DNA from: Prado023 sp963777855
Lineage (GTDB): Bacteria > Actinomycetota > Actinomycetes > S36-B12 > CAIYMF01
DNA: 64,000 nt
Assembly: GCA_963777855.1 (NCBI GenBank)
Contig: CAVZRW010000005.1
Coordinates: 1 to 64,000 of the forward strand
Direction of reading: 5' to 3'
The position numbers and the translations under genes are program-made. Shown in pieces: positions 36,261 through 44,118 of the stretch (within the stretch, counting starts at the first letter, position 1; every line of letters starts with the position of its first letter). Under the pieces are notes generated by a model. The model worked only from the letters and a program-made list of their open reading frames with translations. It was not told the origin of the DNA and searched no databases.

Positions 36261-37746
36261 CGCACCCCCACCTCCACGGCCTCCAGCAGGTGCTTGCCGA
36301 GCAGCTCCGGCTCGGGCAGGGCGATCGGGTAGATCCCGTCGAAGCACGCCCGGCACAGGTTCTCGGCGCCCAGGCGGGTGGCCGCGGTCAGGCCCTCGAG
36401 CGAGACGTAGCCCAGCGAGTCCGCCTCGATGGATTCCCGGATCTGCTCGACGGTGCGGTCGTTGGCGGCCAGCTCGCTCTTGGTCGCGAAGTCGATGCCG
36501 TAGAAGCAGGGCCACGTCACCGGCGGGCTGGAGATGCGCACGTGCACCTCGGCCGCCCCCGCCTCGCGCAGCATGCTCACGATCGCGCGCTGGGTGTTGC
36601 CGCGCACGATCGGAGTCGTCGACGACCACCAGTCGCTTGCCCTCGATGACCTCGCGCAGCGGGTTGAGCTTGAGCCGGATGCCCAGCTGGCGGATGGTCT
36701 GGCGAGGGCTGGATGAACGTGCGGCCCACGTAGGCGTTCTTGACCAGCCCCTGGGCGAACGGGATCCCGCTGGCCTGTGCGAACCCGACCGCGGCCGGGG
36801 TGCCCGATTCCGGTGTCGGGATCACGAGGTCGGCCTCGGCGGGGTGCTCGCGGGCCAGGATCCGGCCGATCTCGACGCGCGTGGAGTGCACGCTGCGATC
36901 GGAGATGCGCGTGTCGGGCCGGGCCAGGTAGACGAACTCGAACAGGCAGCCCTTGGGCTCCGCGGGGGCGAAGTGGTCCGAGCGCAGCCCGCGCTCATCG
37001 ATGGAGATCACCTCGCCCGGGTCCACCTCGCGCACGAACGTGGCGCCCACGATGTCCAGCGCTGCGGTCTCCGAGGCCACGATCCAGCCGCCGCCGGCGA
37101 GCCGGCCGATCACGAGCGGACGGATGCCCTGGGGGTCGCGAGCGGCGTAGAGGGTGGTGTCGTCCATGAACACGAGGCTGAACGCGCCCCGCACGTGGGG
37201 CAGCTCGTCGACGGCGGCGGTCATCATCGACTCACCGTTGTGGGCGGCCAGCAGTGCGGTGAGCAGCTCGGTGTCGGAGGTGGCCGGGACTCCCCCGTCG
37301 AAGGGCAGGGTGCCCGCATGCGACTGGGCCTCGGACACGCGCACGGCCAGCTCGTGGGTGTTGGTGAGGTTGCCGTTGTGGGCCAGGGAGAGGTGACCGG
37401 TGGCGGTCGGCCGGAACGTCGGCTGGGCGTTCTCCCACACGCTGGAGCCGGTGGTCGAGTAGCGGCAGTGGCCCACGGCCACATGCCCCCGCAGGGAGGC
37501 CAGCGCGCCCTCGGTGAAGACCTGGGAGACCAGGCCCATGTCCTTGTAGACCATGGTCTGGTGGCCGTCGGAGACCGCCATGCCGGCGGACTCCTGGCCC
37601 CGGTGCTGCAGGGCGTAGAGACCGAAGTAGGTGAGCTTGCTCACGTCCTCGTCGGGCGCCCAGACACCGAAGACGCCGCATGCGTCCTGCGGACCGCGAT
37701 CCTGGGGATCGAGGTCGTGGGTGAGCATCCCATCGCCGCGCGCCAC
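36257..37746 (-). CDS. purF: Amidophosphoribosyltransferase, two frameshifts
   Basis: The first committed step of purine synthesis: PRPP plus glutamine to phosphoribosylamine. A short propeptide precedes the nucleophile in QDACGVFGVWAPDEDVSKLT; the glutaminase domain shows GLYALQHRGQESAGMAVSDG and GHCRYSTTGSSVWENAQPTF. The PRPP loop VVVDDSIVRGNTQRAIVSML is split by a shift at 36612, and another lies at 36701 after GRTFIQPS. Corrected, the gene has 495 residues. Start GTG 37746 is supported by TAGACT six bases upstream (leaderless type). It overlaps purM by ATGA. Confidence 0.93.
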
Positions 37747-37752
37747 GGGGGC

Positions 37753-37758
37753 AGTCTA
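37753..37758 (-). promoter_or_regulatory. Leaderless-type -10 box of purF
   Basis: TAGACT on the minus strand ends six bases before the GTG at 37746. There is no ribosome binding site, so the transcript probably starts at the codon. This decides the purF start. Confidence 0.5.
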
Positions 37759-37825
37759 GGCGGCTCGGGGCCGATGCGATAAACGCTGCCGCGGCTGCCG
37801 GGGGACACCGTCCCGCGGCCGCTGC

Positions 37826-37831
37826 TAGCGT
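37826..37831 (+). promoter_or_regulatory. Leaderless-type -10 box of the TetR-ACT-GNAT gene
   Basis: TAGCGT lies six bases before the ATG at 37838, with no Shine-Dalgarno sequence. The same 91-bp gap holds the divergent purF promoter and a CCGCGG pair at about 37789 and 37813, which could be an operator for the TetR domain. Confidence 0.45.
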
Positions 37832-37837
37832 CGAGCG

Positions 37838-39508
37838 ATGAAGGGCGATCAGGCACTGCGCCAGCGGATCGTCGACGCCGCCGCCGAGCTCTTCGCCCAG
37901 CACGGGTACGAGGGCACCCGGGTGCGCATGGTGGCCGAACGGGCGGGCGTCGGGACCCGCACGGTGCGACGGTTGGGCGGGGGCCGCTCCCAGCTGTTCG
38001 CGGCGGTGATGGAGCAGAAGGTCACCTCCGACGCGGCTGACCGCATCGCCCGCGCGGTCAGCCTGCCCAACGACCTGCCACCCCTGGCCGCCATCATCGC
38101 CGCCGCCGACGCGGTGTTCACCGCCCCCGAGCGCAGCTGGGACCTGCTCGAGCTCGAGGCGCTGACCCGCGCCCACCGCGACCCGGAGCTGCGGGTCATC
38201 GAGTCCGCGCGGATCCAGCGCCGGTGGGACAACATGCGCGCCGTGGTGCGCCAGATCCGGACCGCCGGCGGCATCGACGAGGACGTCGACGACGACGCGC
38301 TGGCCCACCTCTCGATGGTGCTGTCCGTGGGACTGGCCGTGCTCAGTCCCTCCCTCGAGCACCGACCGATGCGGGCGCACTGGAACGCGCTGATCGCCCG
38401 GATCGGTACCGCCGTGGCGCCCTCGCAGATGCTGCTCGTGCCCGATCACGAGGCACGGGTGAACTGGCGGCTGCGCATCGACGTGCCCGACCGGCCGGGG
38501 GCTGTGGCCCGCCTCATCCGCGCCGTGGGCGCCCTGCACACCTACTCGCTGGCCGTCTACGTGATCGGCTCCAGCGAGGGGGCACGGACCCTCGACCTGG
38601 CGCTGACCGCGCCGGAAGGGGTGACCGAGACCACCCTCCGCGCGGCGGCCCTGTCGGCCGGGCACAACGCCTACGTCAAGCCGGGCGTCCCCGACGACGC
38701 CCTGGACCTGGCCACGCGGATCATGGACGGTGCCACGGCGCTGGTCGCCAATCCCGGCTGGGCCCCGTTCGCCGCAGCCGAGCTGGTGGAGGCCTCCCAT
38801 GTGCGGGTGGTCGCCGCCACCGAGGGCGAGGACGACGGCTCCGACGTCCTGCGGCTGCAGTGGACCCCGACCCGGCACGTGCTGCTCAGCCGCGAGTGGG
38901 CCCCGTTCGCCCGCGCCGAGCAGACCCGCGCCTCGGCCCTGCTGCGGCTGTTCGCGGCCATCGCGACGGCCGCCGGGGACACTGACGCCGCGGGATGGGT
39001 CGAGCCGATCCGCTCCGGGACGGTGTGGATGCGCCTGGCCCACCCCGGCGATGCGGACGCGGTGGCCGCGATGCATCGGCGCTGCTCCCAGCGCTCGCTG
39101 TACCTGCGCTACGTCTCGGCCGGGGACTGGCACGACATCCAGATGCGTCGGCTCTCCGGCGGGCACAGTGGGGCCACGCTGGTGGCCTTCGGCGACGACG
39201 GCGAGGTCATCGGCCTGGGCAACGTGTTCCCCGAGCGGGCCGGGGACGAGCGCACCGCCGAGATCGCGCTGCTGGTGGAGGACGCCCACCAGGGCACCGG
39301 CGTGGGCACAGCGCTGCTCAACCGGCAGATCGCGCTGGCCGAGCGGCTGGGGTTCGAGGAGGTGGTGGGCGTGGTGCTGGCCGAGAACGCCGGCATGGTC
39401 CGCCTGCTCGAGAGGACTCGGCTGCGGTGGAGGAGCACGATCGAGGAGGGGGTGGCCACCATGCGCGCATCCCTGCGCGAGGACGCGGCGACCAGTCCCG
39501 AGGACTGA
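37838..39508 (+). CDS. TetR-ACT-GNAT fusion protein, putative amino-acid-responsive lysine acetyltransferase
   Basis: A 556-residue intact frame with three recognisable parts. Residues 1-60 form a TetR helix-turn-helix (RQRIVDAAAELFAQHGYEGT, AERAGVGTRTVRRLGG), with a helical body to about 200. An ACT-like domain follows (about 209-285: WRLRIDVPDRPGAVARLIRA). The C-terminal GNAT domain is about 395-540, starting VWMRLAHPGDADAVAAMHRR; its acetyl-CoA loop is DAHQGTGVGTALLNRQ (about 484). ACT-GNAT proteins are known in actinobacteria (Micromonospora Kat), where amino acids tune acetylation of acetyl-CoA synthetase. The acyl-CoA ligase 15 bp downstream is the obvious target here. Whether the TetR part binds DNA is unknown. 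Confidence 0.8.
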   Translation: MKGDQALRQRIVDAAAELFAQHGYEGTRVRMVAERAGVGTRTVRRLGGGRSQLFAAVMEQKVTSDAADRIARAVSLPNDLPPLAAIIAAADAVFTAPERSWDLLELEALTRAHRDPELRVIESARIQRRWDNMRAVVRQIRTAGGIDEDVDDDALAHLSMVLSVGLAVLSPSLEHRPMRAHWNALIARIGTAVAPSQMLLVPDHEARVNWRLRIDVPDRPGAVARLIRAVGALHTYSLAVYVIGSSEGARTLDLALTAPEGVTETTLRAAALSAGHNAYVKPGVPDDALDLATRIMDGATALVANPGWAPFAAAELVEASHVRVVAATEGEDDGSDVLRLQWTPTRHVLLSREWAPFARAEQTRASALLRLFAAIATAAGDTDAAGWVEPIRSGTVWMRLAHPGDADAVAAMHRRCSQRSLYLRYVSAGDWHDIQMRRLSGGHSGATLVAFGDDGEVIGLGNVFPERAGDERTAEIALLVEDAHQGTGVGTALLNRQIALAERLGFEEVVGVVLAENAGMVRLLERTRLRWRSTIEEGVATMRASLREDAATSPED

Positions 39509-39523
39509 ATCCAAGGAGGATCC

Positions 39524-41308
39524 ATGCAGGACCTCGAGCCGCCGCCGGCTGTCGCCATGCCGATCACCGGGACGCTCAGCGAGATCCCTGCCCGCAACGC
39601 CGCCCGGTGGCCGCAGCGCGCGATGTACTCACTGCGCACCCCCGACGGCTGGTCCGAGGTCACCGCCCGGCAGTTCCACGAGCAGGTGCGGGCGGTGGCC
39701 CGCGGGATCGTCGCGCGCGGCATCGAGGTCGGCGAACCGGTGGCGATCCTCTCGCCCACCCGCTACGAGTGGACGGTGCTCGACTTCGCGCTGTGGAGCG
39801 CCGGAGCGTTCGCCGTGCCGATCTACGACTCGTCCTCGGCCGAGCAGATCGAGTGGATCCTGGCCGACAGCGGCGCGCGCACCGTGATCACCGACACCCC
39901 CGCGGCTGCCGAGCGGGTCCTCGGGGCGACCCTCGACCCGCCCGCGGTCTGGATCATGGAGGAGGGCCTGCTCGACGAGTTGGCCCGCGAGGGGCAGGCC
40001 GTGGCCGACGAGGTGCTCAGCGCACGCGCCGCGGCGGTGAGCACCCAGGACCCCGCCACGATCGTCTACACCTCCGGCACCACCGGCCGGCCGAAGGGCT
40101 GCGTGATCACCCACGAGGCGCTGCTGTTCGTGGTGCGAACGCTGGTGGCCGGCACCCAGCCGGTGGTGACCGAGCCGGATGCCTGCACGGTGCTGTTCCT
40201 GCCGCTGGCCCACGTGCTGGGCCGGGGCGCGCAGCTCTACTGCGCCGAGGGGGGCATGCGGGTGGCGCACTGCCCGAACCCCAAGCTGCTCGTCGGCGAC
40301 ATGGCCAGCGTGCGGCCCACGTTCCTGGTGGGGGTTCCCCGGATCTTCGAGAAGATCTTCAACGGCTCGCAGCAGAAGGCCCACGCCGCCGGCCGGGGCC
40401 GGATCTTCGAGCGTGCCGCGACGGTGGCGATCGCCTACGGCCGGGCCTCGTACGCCGACGGGCCGTCGCTGCGGCTGCGCGTGGAGCACGCGGTGTTCGA
40501 CCGGCTGGTCTACGGCAAGCTGCGCGCGGCGATGGGCGGGCGGCTGCGCTACGCGATCACCGGCGGGGCCAGCCTCGGCGAGCGCCTGGGGCTGTTCTAC
40601 GCGGGCATCGGGCTCACCGTGATGGAGGGCTACGGGCTGACCGAGACCACCGCGTCGGGCACGTTCAACCGGGCCGAGTCGCCGCGGATCGGCAGCGTCG
40701 GCCAGCCGATGGCCGGCACCGGGGTGCGGATCGCCGACGATGGCGAGATCTGGCTGCGCGGCCCCCACGTCATGGCCGGGTACCACCACAACCCCGCAGC
40801 GACCGCCCTCGTGGTCGATCCCGACGGCTGGTTCCAGACCGGGGACCTCGGGGCCCTGGACTCCGACGGGTACCTGAAGATCACGGGCCGCAAGAAGGAG
40901 ATCATCGTCACCGCCGGCGGCAAGAACGTGGCCCCGGCGGTGCTCGAGGACCGGTTGCAGGCACACAACCTGATCGGCCAGGCGATGGTGGTCGGCGAGG
41001 GCCGGCCGTTCATCGGGGCCCTGATCACGCTCGACGCGGAGGCGGTGGCCAGGTGGGCCTCGGCCCACGGGCGCTCGGGGATGACCACCGCGGCGCTGCA
41101 CGACGACCCCGAGCTGCGCGCCGACGTGCAGGCGGCGGTCGACGACGCGAACGCGGCGGTCTCCCGGGCCGAGTCGATCCGCGCGTGGCGGTTGCTGGAC
41201 ACCGAGTTCACCGAGGAGTCCGGGCACATGACCCCCACGCTGAAGCTCAAGCGCGCGGTCGTCGCCGCAGACCACGCCGCCGACATCGAGGCCCTCTACA
41301 CGAGGTGA
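39524..41308 (+). CDS. Long-chain fatty-acid-CoA ligase (AMP-forming)
   Basis: A 594-residue acyl-CoA synthetase that adenylates a fatty acid and transfers it to CoA. The P-loop is YTSGTTGRPKGCVITH (about residues 182-197), the A5 region MEGYGLTETTASGTFNR (about 367), and the A8/A10 region is WFQTGDLGALDSDGYLKITG followed by RKKEIIVTAGGKNVAPAVLE. The C-terminus has HMTPTLKLKRAVV, whose lysines are typical acylation sites in this branch. The layout matches FadD15-like enzymes. AAGGAGG before the ATG and the 15-bp gap indicate one operon with the acetyltransferase fusion. The exact chain length is unknown. Confidence 0.92.
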   Translation: MQDLEPPPAVAMPITGTLSEIPARNAARWPQRAMYSLRTPDGWSEVTARQFHEQVRAVARGIVARGIEVGEPVAILSPTRYEWTVLDFALWSAGAFAVPIYDSSSAEQIEWILADSGARTVITDTPAAAERVLGATLDPPAVWIMEEGLLDELAREGQAVADEVLSARAAAVSTQDPATIVYTSGTTGRPKGCVITHEALLFVVRTLVAGTQPVVTEPDACTVLFLPLAHVLGRGAQLYCAEGGMRVAHCPNPKLLVGDMASVRPTFLVGVPRIFEKIFNGSQQKAHAAGRGRIFERAATVAIAYGRASYADGPSLRLRVEHAVFDRLVYGKLRAAMGGRLRYAITGGASLGERLGLFYAGIGLTVMEGYGLTETTASGTFNRAESPRIGSVGQPMAGTGVRIADDGEIWLRGPHVMAGYHHNPAATALVVDPDGWFQTGDLGALDSDGYLKITGRKKEIIVTAGGKNVAPAVLEDRLQAHNLIGQAMVVGEGRPFIGALITLDAEAVARWASAHGRSGMTTAALHDDPELRADVQAAVDDANAAVSRAESIRAWRLLDTEFTEESGHMTPTLKLKRAVVAADHAADIEALYTR

Positions 41309-41341
41309 CGGGTGGGGCGCGCGCCCGGGGCGGCGCGCGGG

Positions 41342-41422
41342 GATTTGGGCCCCTCCTGAGTGGGGAGAAGAGCGTTCGGGCCCCGTCGCGAAGGCAGTCG
41401 CCCCCCGAACGGGGCCCAAATC
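41342..41422. terminator. Long inverted repeat after the acyl-CoA ligase gene
   Basis: GATTTGGGCCCC (41342-41353) pairs with GGGGCCCAAATC (41411-41422). Inside, CGTTCGGG (41373-41380) can pair with CCCGAACG (41404-41411), giving alternative folds. It begins 33 bp past the ligase stop and probably ends the operon. A relative of the right arm occurs at 53793-53805. Confidence 0.55.
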
Positions 41423-41508
41423 GACGGGCGCGGCGGCTGCGCGCGGGGCCGTGGGCCGGGGCGTTGGGTGGGTCGGCGGTGTGCGGGGGGGAGTGGGTGG
41501 CGCGGGGC

Positions 41509-41514
41509 TAGGCT
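41509..41514 (+). promoter_or_regulatory. Leaderless-type -10 box of the DMT transporter gene
   Basis: TAGGCT lies seven bases before GTG 41522, and no ribosome binding site is present. It supports that GTG as the start. Confidence 0.45.
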
Positions 41515-41521
41515 CGCGGGC

Positions 41522-42430
41522 GTGTCGTCCTCGCGCGTGCCGCTGCTGCTCGTCGTGGCCGCGGGGGTCCTGTTCGGGACGGCGGGCACCGCGCAGGCGC
41601 TCGGCCCGGCCGGCACGACTCCCATCGGGGTGGGGATACTGCGCATCGAGGTGGGGGCGATCGCCCTGCTGGTCGCGATGCCCCTGCTCGGGGCCAGCCC
41701 GCGGCGCGTCCCGGGCCTCTGGCACACGCCCGCGAACCTGGTGACCGCCGTGTGTGCCGGGGCCTACCAGCTCTTCTTCTTCGCCGGCGTCGAGCGGGCC
41801 GGGGTGGCTCTGGGCACGCTGGTCGCGGTCGGCAGCGCGCCCATCCTCGCAGGGCTGGTGGGGTGGGCCGTCCTCGGTCACCGGCCCACCGGCGGCTGGG
41901 CGCTGGCCACCGTGGTCTGCCTGCTGGGCCTTGCCCTCCTGATGGCGCCCGACGTGAATGGGGGAAGCACGGCGGGCCTGCTGCTCGCCCTCGGCGCGGC
42001 CTTGTGCATCGCCGGCTGGAACACGGCCGCCAAGGTCCAGCTCGACCGCGGCACCAGCCCGGTGGACGTGACCGCCGGCAGCTTCACTCTCGCCGGCCTG
42101 CTCCTGCTCCCCCTGCTGGCGACCCAGCCGCTTGGCTGGGTGTCCGAGCCTCGTGGGCTGGCCCTCGCCCTGTATCTCGGGATCGCAACGATGGGCCTGG
42201 CCAACGTCCTGCTGGCCCGCGGGATCCGCCACCTGACCACCGGCCCGGTGACCACCCTGATGCTCGCCGACCCGGTCGTCGCCACGCTGCTCGGCGTGCT
42301 CGTGCTCGGCGAGGTTCTGGCCCCGGTCGCCATCGCCGGCGTGGTGCTGCTGCTCGTCGGGCTGTTCCTGCAGGGCGCGCTTGTGGCCCGCACGGCCCCC
42401 GGCGAGCCGGAGGCCGCCCCGGTGCTGTGA
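41522..42430 (+). CDS. EamA/DMT-family transporter
   Basis: A 302-residue, ten-helix membrane exporter with two EamA repeats. It opens SSSRVPLLLVVAAGVLFGTA and includes YQLFFFAGVERAGVALGTLV, GSAPILAGLVGWAVLGHRPT and TSPVDVTAGSFTLAGLLLLP. The second repeat ends in DPVVATLLGVLVLGEVLAPV and VVLLLVGLFLQGALVA. GTG 41522 is chosen from the leaderless-type -10 box and the position of the first helix; longer starts read through Arg/Gly-rich noise. It differs from the exporter at 3769-4653. The substrate is unknown. Confidence 0.87.
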   Translation: MSSSRVPLLLVVAAGVLFGTAGTAQALGPAGTTPIGVGILRIEVGAIALLVAMPLLGASPRRVPGLWHTPANLVTAVCAGAYQLFFFAGVERAGVALGTLVAVGSAPILAGLVGWAVLGHRPTGGWALATVVCLLGLALLMAPDVNGGSTAGLLLALGAALCIAGWNTAAKVQLDRGTSPVDVTAGSFTLAGLLLLPLLATQPLGWVSEPRGLALALYLGIATMGLANVLLARGIRHLTTGPVTTLMLADPVVATLLGVLVLGEVLAPVAIAGVVLLLVGLFLQGALVARTAPGEPEAAPVL

Positions 42431-42479
42431 GCACGGTCCCGCCAGCTGTGAACCCGGCGGTCGGCCGGGGGCGGGCGAC

Positions 42480-42690
42480 TGGAGGGAGGGGCGGACCGGC
42501 GCAGCGGTGGCCGGGTCCGGGGCCAGGGCGCGCCGGCGCAGCGGTGGCCGGCGGCGACTGTGCCGGTGCCGGGCGGACCGGCGGAGCACGCACGGGGACG
42601 GGGCCAGGGGGCCCGTTCGGGCTGTCGTGCAGGTGGCCGGAGCCCTTGCGCGCCGGCGGAGCACGGACGGGCTGGGGCAATCGGGGACAC
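42480..42690. repeat. GC-rich short direct repeats
   Basis: CCGGCGCAGCGGTGGCCGG occurs at 42496-42514 and 42533-42551, and GGCGGAGCACG-type units recur near 42583 and 42655. The stretch fills most of the 267-bp gap before the sterol-carrier gene and is not convincingly coding. Confidence 0.5.
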
Positions 42691-42697
42691 TTGCGCC

Positions 42698-43063
42698 ATG
42701 GCACGGACCCGGATCGACGACGCGCAGGGCCGCGACGCCGTCGCCTCGGCCTTCGCGGCAGCCGGGGCGGACCGGGCGACGATGCGCCTCGCGGTGAAGT
42801 ACACGCTGCAGCTGCTCGCCGACCGGGCGCCGGGGCACTCCGTCGAGGTGCGCATCCCGCCGTACGCCGCGGTCCAAGCGATCCCGGGGCCAGTGCACCG
42901 GCGGGGGACTCCGTCGGCCGTCGTCGAGATGGACGCCACCACGTGGCTGGGCCTGGCCACCGGCCGGATCGGGTTCTCCGAGGCGCTGGCCACGGGCCGC
43001 GTGCGGGCCAGCGGCCACCGCGCCGACCTCAGCGACTGGCTCCCGGTGCTCCCCCTACGCTGA
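42698..43063 (+). CDS. Sterol-carrier-like (SCP2-type) family protein
   Basis: A 121-residue protein annotated in actinobacteria as sterol carrier family protein. It starts ARTRIDDAQGRDAVASAFAA and contains RLAVKYTLQLLADRAPGHSV, VEVRIPPYAAVQAIPGP and EMDATTWLGLATGRIGFSEA, then ALATGRVRASGHRADLSDWL, a pattern of the SCP2 lipid-binding core. It is commonly found between the purine gene blocks, as here. It has no membrane segment. The ligand is unknown, and sterol binding should not be assumed. Confidence 0.8.
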   Translation: MARTRIDDAQGRDAVASAFAAAGADRATMRLAVKYTLQLLADRAPGHSVEVRIPPYAAVQAIPGPVHRRGTPSAVVEMDATTWLGLATGRIGFSEALATGRVRASGHRADLSDWLPVLPLR

Positions 43064-43341
43064 GCCTGCAGCCCGGCATTGAGCGTGGGCCCGGACCCGG
43101 CGCTGCGCGTGCGCCAAGGGTGAGCGCGCGGCCAACGTCGAGCGTGCCGCCAGGTGGTGAGCGCGCGGCGAGCGACGAGTATGGGGCCCGGGGTGAGCGC
43201 GCGGCCAGAGACGAGCGTGGGTTGGGTCCGGGGTGAGCGCGGCCACCGACGAGCGTGGGGCCTGGGTGAGCGCGGCCGGCGTTGAGCCTGCGGCCCGGCG
43301 CTGAGCCTGCGCCCAGCGACAAGCGTTGCGGCCCAGCGCGC
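43064..43341. repeat. Degenerate tandem repeat with GTGAGCG(C)GCGGCC core
   Basis: About seven irregular units of 33-40 bp fill the gap. Each has a TGAGCGCGCGGCC-like part and a GACGAGCGTGGGGCC-like part, with unit starts near 43070, 43119, 43160, 43193, 43233, 43265 and 43299. Units drift toward the 3' side, where TGAGCCTGC replaces TGAGCGCGC. No coding logic is seen in either strand. Confidence 0.6.
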
Positions 43342-43917
43342 TCAGCCGACCGCGCGCCGGCCCGCCGCAGCCTCGGACACCACCTTGGCCACGCGCGCCG
43401 CCCTCGTCTCCGGCCGCTTGGCGCTGATCACGAACCAGAGGTGCTGCTTGCGCGCGCCCGGGGGCATCGCGTCGAAGAACGTCCGCGCCGCGGGGTCCGC
43501 GTCCAGCGCCTCGGCGAGGTCCTCGGGCACCTCCAGGCGCTCGACGGAGTCCAGGATCTCCCACGAGCCGTTGGCCTTGGCCACCTCGATGGCGCGCAGG
43601 CCGCGCTCGGTCATCAGCCCCGACGGCAGGAGCTTCTCCAGACGAGCCTTGTTCACCGCCGACCACGTGGAGTTCGGCTTGCGGGAACTGAACAGCAGCA
43701 TCGCCGTCTGCTCGTCGCGCGTGCGCACGGTGGAGTCGATCCAGCCGAAGCAGAGCGCCTCCTCGACGATCTCGTCGTAGGTCGGCGAGGGCTTGTCCGC
43801 GGAGCGCTTGTACGTCACGAGCCACACACTCGGCGAGGTGTCGGCGTTCGCCTCCAGCCACGCCCGGAGCTCGGCGCGCGAGGTCACCAGCACCTGCTCG
43901 AAGTCATCGAGGCCCAT
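43342..43917 (-). CDS. YdeI/OmpD-associated family protein
   Basis: A 191-residue protein of the YdeI family (bacteriocin-protection/OmpD-associated). Hallmarks are VWLVTYKRSADKPSPTYDEI, VEEALCFGWIDSTVRTRDE, SSRKPNSTWSAVNKARLEKL and LAEALDADPAARTFFDAMPP, ending ARKQHLWFVISAKRPETRAA. The biochemical role is not established. ATG at 43917 has TACCCT six bases upstream (43929-43924), another leaderless-type promoter, so it is independent of purL despite sharing its strand. Confidence 0.9.
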   Translation of the reverse strand: MGLDDFEQVLVTSRAELRAWLEANADTSPSVWLVTYKRSADKPSPTYDEIVEEALCFGWIDSTVRTRDEQTAMLLFSSRKPNSTWSAVNKARLEKLLPSGLMTERGLRAIEVAKANGSWEILDSVERLEVPEDLAEALDADPAARTFFDAMPPGARKQHLWFVISAKRPETRAARVAKVVSEAAAGRRAVG

Positions 43918-44001
43918 CGCGGAAGGGTAACCGCGCCCAGCCCCGACCGCTCCCGTCGCCCGCCCGCTGGCCGCTGGCCGCTGGCCGGCGCTGGCCAGCG
44001 C

Positions 44002-44070
44002 CGGATTCTCCCCGAGTTGCTCGATTCTCCGCGTACTGCGCGGAGAATCGAGCAACTTCCGGAGAATCCG
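44002..44070 (-). terminator. Nested double hairpin downstream of purL
   Basis: Inner stem: GTTGCTCGATTCTCCGCG (44016-44033) pairs perfectly with 44039-44056 across a 5-nt loop. Outer stem: CGGATTCTCC (44002-44011) pairs with GGAGAATCCG (44061-44070), separated by 4-nt bulges. All 28 base pairs are perfect. It lies about 50 bp past the purL stop; a GGGGGC run occupies 44076-44105 in between. Confidence 0.75.
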
Positions 44071-44118
44071 CGGTGCGGGGGGGCGGGGGCGGGGGCGGGG
44101 GCGGGGTGGGTGGGTGGG

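Noticed and set aside
43884..44118. A Pro-rich C-terminal extension of PurL running into the ydeI-like gene
   Set aside because: Restoring one base near 44139 gives the normal PurL terminus and a stop at 44119.
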